The notes: a model not told the origin generated them from the letters alone. A DNA stretch of 64,000 nt from Martinezella lusitana (GCF_900094565.1 NZ_FMAF01000005.1:310001-374000); one strand, 5' to 3'. Positions 39,368-46,254 are shown, numbered from the stretch's first letter. Made by a program: numbers and translations.

Positions 39368-39862
39368 TTGCCGGTTCGTCCCATCATCCGTTTTCCCGAT
39401 CCCTTGCTTCGAACCGCCTGCCCGCCGGTCACGGTCTTCGACGATAACCTACGCATGTTCACGGTCGATCTTTTGGACACGATGCGCGCCGCGCCCGGCG
39501 TCGGTATCACCGGTCCGCACATCGGCGTGCTCACGCGCGTTGTCGTGATCGAGCTCAGCCGCGAGGATAGTGTCCGCACCTACATCAATCCGGAGATCCT
39601 CTGGTCATCGGAGGAGACCATGCGGCATGTGGAAGGCAGTGTCTCCATGCCTGGAATGACCGAAGAGATCACCAGGCCGAAGGCCATTCGTTTTCATTAT
39701 CAGGATATCGACGGTACGGCGCACGAAGCAGCGGCCGAAGATTTTCTGGCCATCTGCATCCAGCATGAGATCGACCAGCTCGACGGCATATTCTGGCTCC
39801 AGCGGCTTTCAAAACTCAAGCGTGATCGCCTGGTAAAGAAATGGGAGAAGATGCGGAGCTGA
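39368..39862 (+). CDS. Degenerate peptide deformylase-like protein
   Basis: The 164-residue product is plainly homologous to peptide deformylase throughout (opening IIRFPDPLLRTACPPV, MRAAPGVGITGPHIG, HVEGSVSMPG, AICIQHEIDQLDGIFW), but the three catalytic motifs are damaged. Motif 1 GxGxAAxQ has H51 for Gln. Motif 2 EGCLS is EGSVS, so the metal ligand Cys is S91. Motif 3 HExxH is HEIDQ, so the second metal His is Q137; only H133 and E134 remain. Normal deformylation is therefore unlikely. The start is TTG 39368 with a weak site upstream. A true deformylase must be elsewhere in the genome. Confidence 0.88.
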   Translation: MPVRPIIRFPDPLLRTACPPVTVFDDNLRMFTVDLLDTMRAAPGVGITGPHIGVLTRVVVIELSREDSVRTYINPEILWSSEETMRHVEGSVSMPGMTEEITRPKAIRFHYQDIDGTAHEAAAEDFLAICIQHEIDQLDGIFWLQRLSKLKRDRLVKKWEKMRS

Positions 39863-39870
39863 AAGCGCTT

Positions 39871-39901
39871 AAAAATGAAACGGGCGCCACGAAGGCGCCC
39901 G
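39871..39901 (-). terminator. Intrinsic terminator of the secreted protein gene
   Basis: CGGGCGCC (39881-39888) pairs with GGCGCCCG (39894-39901) around ACGAA; on the minus strand TTTCATTTTT follows. It also lies just past the convergent deformylase-like gene. Confidence 0.82.
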
Positions 39902-39926
39902 CTCGATCGTCCGGTCAATCCGGAAA

Positions 39927-40466
39927 TCAGCCCTTGAGCTTGGAGTTGCAGAGGCTGTAGTAGCCGCCGCCCTTCTCGATCCACTTCAGGCCGCCGAGCG
40001 AATTCTTGGCCTTGTTGGCATTGTATGCGTCGACGCAGGTATGGAAACGGCCCTTGCCGGGGGTTTCGCTTGCATACTTCGGATCAACGCTTGCCGGGAA
40101 GCTGACGCCGGCCGGGGCAGCCATCGTCGGCTTTGCCGGCTCTTTGGCCGGCGGCTTGGTGGCGTCAGGCTCATTGGCGTCGACCTTGGCCGCAGCGGTC
40201 GTCGTCTTCGTGGTCTTCGGCGGCGTCGTCGCAGCAGGTGCGGTCGTTGCCGGCGCGGTCGTCGTTGTGGCGCTGGCGTCCGCACTGCACTGAGTGGCAC
40301 GGAAGTCGTTCCACTTCTGGCCGTTCAAGGTACCAGCGGTCTTGGCTGCCTGATACTTGGCGCTGCACTCTTTCATGGTTAGCGCAGAAGCTGACGAAGC
40401 GAGGCCGATCGAGCCTACGACTGTGAGAGATGCTAGAGACATCAACAGGATGGCACGACTAGTCAT
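39927..40466 (-). CDS. Secreted protein with a duplicated Cys-pair domain
   Basis: The 179-residue product has a signal peptide ending ASSASA. Two short domains share the pattern C-x3-Y-x6-12-L-x-G-x-K-W-x9-11-C: the first at about 29-55 (ECSAKYQAAK...LNGQKWNDFRATQC), the second at about 143-175 (TCVDAYNANK...LGGLKWIEKG...SLC). A Thr/Ala/Pro/Lys linker joins them. It resembles PsiF-type repeats only loosely. GGAGG is two bases from ATG 40472 and eight from ATG 40466, so 40466 is the start. Function is unknown; each Cys pair probably forms a disulfide. Confidence 0.8.
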   Translation of the reverse strand: MTSRAILLMSLASLTVVGSIGLASSASALTMKECSAKYQAAKTAGTLNGQKWNDFRATQCSADASATTTTAPATTAPAATTPPKTTKTTTAAAKVDANEPDATKPPAKEPAKPTMAAPAGVSFPASVDPKYASETPGKGRFHTCVDAYNANKAKNSLGGLKWIEKGGGYYSLCNSKLKG

Positions 40467-40521
40467 TGGCATTTCCTCCGCTCTATGACGAATGTCGAAA
40501 TTATTAATCGTATCGTCCCCA

Positions 40522-40536
40522 TCGATTGTCAATCGA
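40522..40536. promoter_or_regulatory. 15-base palindrome TCGATTG-T-CAATCGA
   Basis: Two exact 7-base arms around one T lie between the minus-strand secreted protein gene and the plus-strand 28-codon frame. It may be an operator for one or both. No factor can be named. Confidence 0.4.
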
Positions 40537-40557
40537 CACGCGATTAGGAGGCGACGG

Positions 40558-40644
40558 ATGACACCATATGCGGACGAAGATGAACGCAAACTGTACGAAA
40601 ACAGCCATCGGGAAGAGCGGCTTGGCCTCGCTCTCAACCGTTGA
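40558..40644 (+). CDS. Possible 28-residue charged micropeptide
   Basis: ATG 40558 stands seven bases after AGGAGG, a near-ideal ribosome binding site. The peptide is MTPYADEDERKLYENSHREE plus RLGLALNR, strongly charged and without Cys or hydrophobic segments. Codons look ordinary. The site may reflect a true micropeptide or a remnant of a longer gene. Nothing similar is known to me. Confidence 0.4.
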   Translation: MTPYADEDERKLYENSHREERLGLALNR

Positions 40645-40704
40645 TGGGAATTCATGTCGTCGTCTGATTCGCGGCGAAACATATCCGCGCACGGGTTCGA
40701 CGGC

Positions 40705-41625
40705 TCACAACAGATCGATTATTGCGGACGCGACCACGACTTCAGTTCCTGCCAATCCGACCGAGCAAAACAATGTTGTGTCTTGAGACGATCTTCGACC
40801 GATCTCCCGTTTGGCAATGATGTCAGCTAGATCAGCCATCCGATGTTCGTTGCCGGAGCCAGCGAGAAAGAAGGGAGAAGCGTAGGCGCGTGTCTGCTCG
40901 GGGGAGTCGGTCGCTATCACATCTGCAACGTCTGCAATATCGAGGCCCAGTTCGTATCCTCGTTGCGTTTTAGGCCCGACGGTATTGACATGCACACCGA
41001 GCTTCAAATCCGAAGCATGTATTATTGGCGTGCTGCTCGTCGTGGCGCAGATAACGATGTCAGCATCACGCGCAGCGTCTAGGACGCTCCCAACAGGCCT
41101 CACCTCAATACCGAGCTCCCGCTCCATCTCCTGGGCAAAGGTAGTACGGTTTTTCTCGTCTCTGCTATAGACGCGTGCCGATGTGATTTGCCTGACGGTG
41201 GTCGCTGCAGCCAGTTGAGTTCGCGCCTGAGCACCACTTCCGAGAATCCCAACAATTTTGGCATCAGGCGAGCTAAGATACCGGATCGCGACGCCGCCAA
41301 TTGCACCCGTTCGTATGTTGCCCAGGCGCTCGCCCAAGACAATTCCTTTGAGCTTCGCGTCTTCCACAGACCACACAGCGACGATCTGTGAATGCTCCAC
41401 ACCGTCGAACGTTTCATAAACCCGGAAGCCCGCAAGCGGCTTCTCACCCAACATTCCGCCGACTGTAAACACCAAATCGCCTCGATTCGAAAACGAGACA
41501 TGATGCCTGGGCGGAGATATCATTTGGTCCTGAGCTCTGGCAAGGAAAGCGGCATCCAAGGCATTGATTGCAACGCCCATAAGTTCGCTCCCAACCAAAT
41601 CATCATCCCTGAGTATTTTCGTCAC
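40705..41625 (-). CDS. Ornithine cyclodeaminase / mu-crystallin family protein
   Basis: The 306-residue protein has the family's substrate part (ISPPRHHVSFSNRGDLVFTVGGM) and Rossmann fold VGILGSGAQARTQLAA, followed by ADIVICATTSSTPI and the conserved VNTVGPKTQRGYEL. The family includes ornithine cyclodeaminase, alanine dehydrogenase and imine reductases; the usual catalytic Asp is present in the TDSPEQ segment, but activity cannot be assigned. The start is GTG 41625, seven bases after GGAGG. Base composition appears lower in GC than its neighbours. Confidence 0.86.
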   Translation of the reverse strand: MTKILRDDDLVGSELMGVAINALDAAFLARAQDQMISPPRHHVSFSNRGDLVFTVGGMLGEKPLAGFRVYETFDGVEHSQIVAVWSVEDAKLKGIVLGERLGNIRTGAIGGVAIRYLSSPDAKIVGILGSGAQARTQLAAATTVRQITSARVYSRDEKNRTTFAQEMERELGIEVRPVGSVLDAARDADIVICATTSSTPIIHASDLKLGVHVNTVGPKTQRGYELGLDIADVADVIATDSPEQTRAYASPFFLAGSGNEHRMADLADIIAKREIGRRSSQDTTLFCSVGLAGTEVVVASAIIDLL

Positions 41626-41739
41626 GGTTTGACCTCCGAACTGCTAAGGCATTGTGCAACCTCAACCGTACTTCGGGTCAATGGACCCACTTAAGAAAAT
41701 CCATGCCTGGTAGAAATCCTGCACCGGAATCCGCTTTTT

Positions 41740-41890
41740 GATGGCAGTTGCTGCAGAGTAGCGGGCATTCGACGTTCACGAGATCGTGCGATGAACCCAA
41801 GACTTGAAGTACGGACGCGCCGCCCTAAACTCTCTAATGCAGTTCCCCTCTCTTGCCCTGGATGCTCTCCCTTCCAGGGCATTTTCTTTG
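41740..41890 (+). ncRNA. Candidate small RNA ending at an orphan terminator
   Basis: No coding gene lies between the cyclodeaminase start (41625, minus) and the His-rich peptide (41988). Yet TGCCCTGGA (41854-41862) and TCCAGGGCA (41873-41881) form a 9-bp stem followed by TTTTCTTT on the plus strand, an excellent intrinsic terminator. The loop (TGCTCTCCCT) and the single strand before the stem (GTTCCCCTCTC) are pyrimidine-rich and complementary to Shine-Dalgarno sequences, as in trans-acting rhizobial sRNAs such as the AbcR type. The 5' end is a guess. A CACGA/TCGTG hairpin is near 41788. Confidence 0.38.
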
Positions 41891-41917
41891 CGAGCACAAA
41901 TGATAAGTGCGCCTGAT

Positions 41918-41943
41918 CAATGACAATCATTCATTAATCATTG
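41918..41943. promoter_or_regulatory. Fur-box-like dyad before the His-rich peptide gene
   Basis: AATGA-CAA-TCATT (41919-41931) matches the core AATGA-N3-TCATT of the classical Fur box; a wider dyad CAATGA...TCATTG spans 41918-41943. It is 45-70 bases upstream of the ATG at 41988. Fur-family members in rhizobia include Mur, Zur and Irr, so the sensed metal cannot be told. Confidence 0.4.
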
Positions 41944-41987
41944 TTGGCGTAACCGTTGGTGGCATTCAAAATTTTTGGAGCTACAAA

Positions 41988-42155
41988 ATGCATAAACTCA
42001 CCCTCGCAGCTATTTTTGCCGCTTCCACGATCATTGTATCGGGACAGGCGTCCGCGGCTCCTCGCCATCATCACAAGCCCATTTGCCATACGGATCATCA
42101 TAAGGTGAAGGTGCATGGAAAGTGGATCGTCAAGACCATCCGGGTTTGCAAGTAA
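41988..42155 (+). CDS. Secreted histidine-rich peptide (HHHH-motif type)
   Basis: The 55-residue product has a signal peptide (MHKLTLAAIFAASTIIVSGQ then ASA) and a mature part of about 32 residues starting APRHHHKPICHTDHH and ending TIRVCK: seven histidines and two cysteines. GGAG is eight bases before the ATG. Its relatives in Rhizobium carry the label 'HHHH-motif protein'. Metal binding is a reasonable guess. It follows a Fur-box-like dyad. Confidence 0.75.
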   Translation: MHKLTLAAIFAASTIIVSGQASAAPRHHHKPICHTDHHKVKVHGKWIVKTIRVCK

Positions 42156-42162
42156 AAACCAA

Positions 42163-42190
42163 GGGGCGGCTTAGCTAGGCCGCTCCTTCT
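42163..42190 (+). terminator. Hairpin after the His-rich peptide gene
   Basis: GGGGCGGC (42163-42170) pairs with GGCCGCTCC-type sequence (42179-42186, one G-U) around TTAGCTAG and is followed by TTCTCGTT. Termination is plausible but the U-run is poor. Confidence 0.45.
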
Positions 42191-42375
42191 CGTTAAGGCA
42201 CAGCTATCCGGCCGAAAGGCAAAAGCGCCGCAAAAAATGGCAACTATTGCAAAATGACTAGCCATTAGCCCTAAGGATGCGTAGGGTGTAGCCATCGCTG
42301 GTTACCGAACCCGCGGGACACCAGCGGCCTGAGAGCGACACGCGCTCTCGCCTGCAGAGGTCAAGGAGCAATCGC

Positions 42376-42537
42376 ATGACCTCGCATGACGATCGAGACA
42401 ATATTCTCACCGACCAGAAGTTACACGATCTTCTTAAAGTGGAAGATGAGATGGATCGTCTGGCGGGATTGAAGCGCGACCTTCCGGTTGAGCCTGGACG
42501 GATTCGAGTTGAAGACCCGCAAGCGCCGTCCTCGTGA
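42376..42537 (+). CDS. 53-residue acidic protein of unknown function
   Basis: ATG is eight bases after AAGGAG. The peptide begins MTSHDDRDNILTDQKLHDLL, continues with KVEDEMDRLAGLKRDL (helical, charged) and ends with a Pro-rich tail QAPSS. No membrane segment or Cys. The leader upstream can form two hairpins (GAGAGCG/CGCTCTC at 42331-42349 and a CCGC/GCGG stem before it). It is followed at once by a 17-base palindrome. I do not recognise a family, but codon use and the ribosome binding site support a real gene. Confidence 0.6.
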   Translation: MTSHDDRDNILTDQKLHDLLKVEDEMDRLAGLKRDLPVEPGRIRVEDPQAPSS

Positions 42538-42538
42538 A

Positions 42539-42555
42539 AACGACCGCCGGTCGTT
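42539..42555. repeat. 17-base palindrome after the 53-residue gene
   Basis: AACGACCG (42539-42546) and CGGTCGTT (42548-42555) flank one C, one base past the stop codon. It could act as a 3' stabilising hairpin. No U-run follows. Confidence 0.5.
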
Positions 42556-42834
42556 GACGGCAGGCTCCGGAATTAGACCGGATATTTCTTGATCATCAGT
42601 CACACTTCCTGCCATTTACCTGGCCTGAATTGTTTTCGCGCCCAGAGCCGAACCGCAGGCTGGGCGGTGGCGCGTGCAAATCATTCAAAAGCCATCAGAG
42701 CAGAGAAGACTAAACACGCGCTATCGGCGCATGCCTACCATGTCACGCCCCTTGTCACGCGACATCTTGCTTTTGGTCATGTAAGCAGCCTCTCACTTTG
42801 TGGTTCGAGGCAAAGATGTTCGAGGAGCGAGATG

Positions 42835-42918
42835 ATGTCGACTTCGATTTTGACCGCTTTGACGGTATGTGCAGGCGCAATCACTGTAGCGCTGATGGTA
42901 GTTCAATTCCTTCATTGA
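42835..42918 (+). CDS. 27-residue single-span membrane peptide
   Basis: The peptide MSTSILTALTVCAGAITVAL ending MVVQFLH is one hydrophobic helix from end to end. GGAG precedes the second of two adjacent ATG codons by seven bases. A longer frame upstream has no coding character. Small one-helix peptides of this kind commonly bind larger membrane complexes; the partner is unknown. Confidence 0.45.
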   Translation: MSTSILTALTVCAGAITVALMVVQFLH

Positions 42919-42972
42919 TCTCAGGGGGCAGGCTAACTCGGCGTGTCGAGATACCTTCCCTATGCCCTTGCT

Positions 42973-42997
42973 GGAACTCCCGACTGCGCATCGCGTT
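42973..42997 (+). promoter_or_regulatory. Candidate sigma-EcfG promoter of the RMF-like gene
   Basis: GGAAC (42973-42977), exactly 16 bases, then CGTT (42994-42997): a full match to the alphaproteobacterial general stress promoter. The ATG at 43020 follows 22 bases later with AGGAGG in between, so transcript start and ribosome site are compatible. Confidence 0.6.
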
Positions 42998-43019
42998 ACA
43001 ACGTCAGGAGGATACAGCC

Positions 43020-43292
43020 ATGAACACGCCCACGTCGACCACACCCCCAATCCTGGCTCCGGAACTCGGACTGCCTAACCCGATACAGCCTCTGCCGAAC
43101 CAACCACTTGATTTGAAAGCTTCGGGCGATAGCGAAAAGGAAGCCTATGAGCGTGGGGCGGAGGCAGGCAAACGGGAGGAAGAGAGCGAGAAGAATCCTT
43201 ATCCGGAGGGAAGCAAACTCGCCAAGGCCTTTGAACACGGCTATCTGGATGGGCAAAAGCTGCGATCAAACGACAAGCCTCCGGAGCATTAG
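43020..43292 (+). CDS. Ribosome modulation factor-like small protein
   Basis: The 90-residue product has a Pro-rich N terminus (1-33) and a domain at 38-80: EAYERGAEAGKREE, NPYPEGS, then AKAFEHGYLDGQ. This follows the pattern of RMF (A-x2-RG-x2-AG, then xPY, then a W/F-x2-G[WY]x2G end), the factor that converts ribosomes to inactive dimers. AGGAGG lies nine bases before the ATG and a general-stress promoter is immediately upstream. The resemblance is by eye. The RMF-like role in ribosome hibernation is inferred. Confidence 0.65.
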   Translation: MNTPTSTTPPILAPELGLPNPIQPLPNQPLDLKASGDSEKEAYERGAEAGKREEESEKNPYPEGSKLAKAFEHGYLDGQKLRSNDKPPEH

Positions 43293-43411
43293 AATCGCTG
43301 CCACGCCTCGAAGACGACTTCTGTAGCCGCGCCAGAGGGATTGAGTTTTTCATTGGTCCTTGACTCCGACTCGGAATGAGAACATTTTGAGAACAAATCA
43401 AGGAAAACATC

Positions 43412-43651
43412 ATGGCGATCGCCGAGAAATTCATTGTCCTGCCGTACAAAAAGAACCGCGGAAATCTTGTTCCAGCTGAGATGCGCCAGGCCTCGAATGC
43501 GATGAGCGCCGAAAAGATCGCGACGGCGATGTCGTCACGCTTTGTCGGCGTGGCTGCCTACGCGGTCATGGTTGACGATGAGACCGGCGACATGACGTCC
43601 CCTCGCCTGCTGATCCAGCATGGTGAAATCGCGGATCTCAACGCCGCCTGA
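43412..43651 (+). CDS. 79-residue protein of unknown function
   Basis: The product MAIAEKFIVLPYKKNRGNLV... alternates strands and helices without membrane segment or Cys; it ends with RLLIQHGEIADLNAA. AAGGA precedes the ATG by eight bases. No known family comes to mind. It lies between other short genes in the same direction and with ordinary codon use. Confidence 0.65.
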   Translation: MAIAEKFIVLPYKKNRGNLVPAEMRQASNAMSAEKIATAMSSRFVGVAAYAVMVDDETGDMTSPRLLIQHGEIADLNAA

Positions 43652-43712
43652 AATTGACTGACAATTTGGTAATGCGAACCGCCGTTCTGCGACGGAACGG
43701 AGATGTGCGTCG

Positions 43713-43919
43713 ATGAGTGCCGAATCCCCTCTGGCTCCTGAGGAATCAGATTTCGATCCGATCGAAGCGATCCTTGCCGCCCATGATGGCGACGCGCGGG
43801 CCGCGATCGGCGACCTGGTGGAACGCATCCAGCACCTTCGCCACCAGCTTTCACTCGCGTCCGCCGCAATGAGCAGGGGCATGACGCGCGGCTGGTCGCC
43901 AAGCTTGGATCAAAGCTGA
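43713..43919 (+). CDS. 68-residue acidic helical protein of unknown function
   Basis: The peptide contains PIEAILAAHDGDARAAIGDL followed by VERIQHLRHQLSLASAAMSRGMTRGW, a strongly helical arrangement with the look of a small regulatory or replication-associated protein. GGAG is about nine bases before the ATG. No family is recognised. The frame after the stop remains GC-rich for 55 bases, so a frameshifted longer ancestor is possible. Confidence 0.6.
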   Translation: MSAESPLAPEESDFDPIEAILAAHDGDARAAIGDLVERIQHLRHQLSLASAAMSRGMTRGWSPSLDQS

Positions 43920-44033
43920 CGGACCAGGACGATGGCGAAGCGGCCTCGAACGGATCGGCGCACGCTTAACTGATTGAGTTCACATGAAATAAGGCCGCTC
44001 TGTTTTAACTGTTTTTTGGCCCTGGCCGCAAAA

Positions 44034-44065
44034 TGCCGCCGGCAATAAATATGCCAGTTCGGCAT
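44034..44065. promoter_or_regulatory. Tandem TGCC/GGCA dyads
   Basis: TGCC-N3-GGCA (44034-44044) and ATGCC-N5-GGCAT (44051-44065) have centres 19 bases apart, about two helical turns, in an AT-rich region upstream of the 38-codon gene. This looks like a pair of dimer sites for one regulator. Confidence 0.35.
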
Positions 44066-44148
44066 AAATCAGAAAATAATAAATAATTCCAATAGATCTA
44101 TGATACACTGCGGGGGCTTAGAAAATAATCATAAAAAGGAGCATTTCC

Positions 44149-44265
44149 GTGAAACAATTTTATTTCGCACTCAATCGCCGGCAATGCACTGTTTTCCTGA
44201 TTGAAACGTCAGTTCTCACAGCTGGGCTTGTTGCTCTGTTCTCCGGCCTCTCAATACTGAAGTAG
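44149..44265 (+). CDS. 38-residue membrane peptide
   Basis: The frame opens with GTG eight bases after AAGGAG and reads MKQFYFALNRRQCTVFLIET, then SVLTAGLVALFSGLSILK: a basic N terminus and one long hydrophobic segment. It is AT-rich. It is the last of the short genes and is preceded by tandem dyads. A one-helix membrane peptide of unknown role is the simplest reading. Confidence 0.5.
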   Translation: MKQFYFALNRRQCTVFLIETSVLTAGLVALFSGLSILK

Positions 44266-44322
44266 TAAGTCGGCGACACCGGATACTTTGCGCCGGTCAG
44301 GTTCTCCAAAAATCAATCAGGG

Positions 44323-44508
44323 ATGACGACAATGATCAGACATCGACCAGTTCGCAGACGATTCAAATGCCCAATCAGCGAAAAGACCGGAACTGTGTTC
44401 GCCGATATCAGCTCCGGCAACATCCGAGTGCGGATGGAGAGGGCTGCACTTCTCAAAGCTCTCCGAATTGAGCGTGATCGACCAACGCGACCGCAGCGCG
44501 CGAGCTAG
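44323..44508 (+). CDS. Doubtful 61-residue basic protein
   Basis: The frame MTTMIRHRPVRRRFKCPISE... ends in RPTRPQRAS. The ribosome site (CAGGG ten bases before the second ATG) is weak, and an opposite-strand frame of similar length covers it. It may be a real gene with an unusual basic composition, or non-coding sequence. Confidence 0.28.
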   Translation: MTTMIRHRPVRRRFKCPISEKTGTVFADISSGNIRVRMERAALLKALRIERDRPTRPQRAS

Positions 44509-44766
44509 TTCAAGCGCGCAGACGACAAAAACCACGACAACGACAGTCTTCGCTGCGAACACACTGCTCACGGTTCAAATGTTGTGCCGGGATGCCGGCA
44601 TAGGCCAGCCATCCGCCCAGAGCGTGCGCAAAGAACTCGCCGAGTTCAGGTGCAGCCAAAACTAACAAAATCTATACGGGGAAAGTTGAGGCCGAACTCT
44701 TGCGCAAGAAGCGCTAGAAGAGGTCGAGGTGTCCCAGGCGTTTTTCGGATGGGACACTTCGAATGA
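44509..44766. other. Intergenic stretch with nothing convincing
   Basis: Between the doubtful frame and the tRNA terminator I see only short frames without ribosome sites, rich in Thr, Arg and Ser codons. No hairpin or repeat stands out. Confidence 0.5.
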
Positions 44767-44788
44767 AGAACAACGACAGCGTCGTTGT
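44766..44788 (-). terminator. Hairpin terminator of tRNA-Leu
   Basis: ACAACGAC (44770-44777) pairs with GTCGTTGT (44781-44788); on the minus strand it follows the tRNA 3' end by a few bases and leads into TTCTTCATTC. Confidence 0.6.
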
Positions 44789-44791
44789 CTT

Positions 44792-44876
44792 TGGTGCGGT
44801 CGAGAAGACTCGAACTTCCACGGGTTGCCCCACAGCGACCTCAACGCTGCGCGTCTACCAATTCCGCCACGACCGC
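44792..44876 (-). tRNA. tRNA-Leu (anticodon GAG)
   Basis: On the minus strand the sequence folds as a class II tRNA of 85 bases with the encoded CCA (44792-44794). Acceptor stem GCGGTCG pairs with CGACCGC, the D-loop contains GGTAGACGCG, the anticodon loop TTGAGGT gives GAG for CUC/CUU leucine codons, the variable arm GTGGGGCAACCC is long as in tRNA-Leu, and the T-loop has GTTCGAGTC. Confidence 0.97.
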
Positions 44877-45118
44877 ATCGTGGTAGGGCCGGATTGCTCC
44901 GGCGCGGCTGCATGTAGCAAAAGCATCCGGGGGGCACAAGAGCGATGTGTCAGTTTTTTTAAATTCCTTCACAGCTCCTCGGATTGCGGCTTCGGAATTA
45001 CCTGGCAAGCGCCGTAGATGTTTGAATTTCCGCCTGAATACCTCCATATGTGGACAACCCGTCGGCGCACCGGATTTCCACATGAGCGGTCTGCCGGATG
45101 GGCGCAAAGGACTGGCTC

Positions 45119-45835
45119 ATGCTTCGCACTGAACTCTCACATCAAATGTTTCCCGTCGAAGGCACCTCGCCCGTACGCTGGCGTATCGCCGATGGCCTGG
45201 TGCCCTATGACGAAGCGGTGGCGACCATGGAGGCGGAAGTCGCCGCGATAGCCGATGGGCGTGCACCGGAACTCGTCTGGTTGGTGGAGCATCCGCCACT
45301 CTATACGGCGGGCACCAGCGCCAATGCCGCCGATCTCATCGAGCCGGATCGTTTTCCGGTTTTTGCCACGGGACGTGGCGGTGAATACACCTATCACGGG
45401 CCCGGCCAGCGCGTGGCCTATGTCATGCTGGACCTGAAGTGTCGGCGGCAGGATATCCGCGCCTTTGTCGCCTCTCTCGAGGAAGTCATCATCCGCACCC
45501 TCGAATCGATGAATGTTCGTGGCGAGCGGCGCGAGGATCGCGTCGGCGTGTGGGTGAGGCGCCCCGAGAGGCCGTTGCTGCCGGATGGCACCATGGCCGA
45601 GGACAAGATTGCCGCCCTTGGCATTCGCGTGCGCAAATGGGTGACGTTTCATGGCCTTTCGCTCAACGTCGATCCCGATCTTGGCCATTTCTCCGGCATC
45701 GTGCCCTGCGGGATCTCCGCCTACGGCGTTACGAGCCTGGTCGATCTCGGCCTGCCGGTCATGATGGCGGATGTGGATATCCGTCTGCGCGAGGCTTTCG
45801 AGCAGGTATTCGGCGAGACCGTCAACGACTCTTAA
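45119..45835 (+). CDS. lipB: Octanoyltransferase LipB
   Basis: The 238-residue enzyme moves octanoate from acyl carrier protein to lipoyl domains. It has [21 protein letters not shown], the catalytic Lys in [14 protein letters not shown] and the nucleophile in [15 protein letters not shown] is eight bases before ATG 45119. It supplies lipoyl groups for GcvH further right and for 2-oxo acid dehydrogenases. Its stop overlaps that of the convergent HTH gene by three bases. Confidence 0.95.
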   Translation: MLRTELSHQMFPVEGTSPVRWRIADGLVPYDEAVATMEAEVAAIADGRAPELVWLVEHPPLYTAGTSANAADLIEPDRFPVFATGRGGEYTYHGPGQRVAYVMLDLKCRRQDIRAFVASLEEVIIRTLESMNVRGERREDRVGVWVRRPERPLLPDGTMAEDKIAALGIRVRKWVTFHGLSLNVDPDLGHFSGIVPCGISAYGVTSLVDLGLPVMMADVDIRLREAFEQVFGETVNDS

Positions 45836-46254
45836 TGCGCAATGTCCTTGCTGACGTTGCGCAGCCTGATCTGATGGTCGAGCCGTTCGATCTGGCGAGT
45901 GGTTGTCTCGATCAGCCGGCCGATTTCCTCATGGGCCGTCCGCAAACGGGAAAGCTCGTTCCTGACGGCTTCCAGCGCGCGTTCGTCACTATCCTCGCCG
46001 GGGCCGTCGCCTGCCCCCGTCATCAGCCATGCGGGAGAAACGCCGAATAGAACCGACATCTTGACCAGAGCGGACGCCTTGGGTTCGGATCGGTCCGATT
46101 CCCAGGCAAGCATCGTTTCTTCGCTGACGCCAAGCTGGCTTGCCAGCGTCTCCAAGCTGATGCCGGCGGCGTCGCGGGCCATGGAGAGCCGCCCGCCCAG
46201 GGTATCGTCGCCCTCATCCGAAAAAATGGTCGTCTCTTGTTCTGTCTTGAACAT
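45832..46254 (-). CDS. XRE-type helix-turn-helix regulator
   Basis: The 140-residue protein has a 5-helix HTH domain ([59 protein letters not shown], spread over 19-77) and a C-terminal coiled coil ([37 protein letters not shown]) that suggests dimerisation. Targets are unknown. It shares its last bases with the end of lipB. Confidence 0.88.
   Translation of the reverse strand: MFKTEQETTIFSDEGDDTLGGRLSMARDAAGISLETLASQLGVSEETMLAWESDRSEPKASALVKMSVLFGVSPAWLMTGAGDGPGEDSDERALEAVRNELSRLRTAHEEIGRLIETTTRQIERLDHQIRLRNVSKDIAH

Noticed and set aside
44468..44665. 65-codon Thr-rich plus-strand frame
   Set aside because: It has no ribosome binding site, low complexity, and overlaps another weak frame.
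40400..44876. Genomic island integrated at tRNA-Leu
   Set aside because: The short-gene region lies on the 3' side of the tRNA, but I see no integrase and no second copy of the tRNA 3' end in the window.
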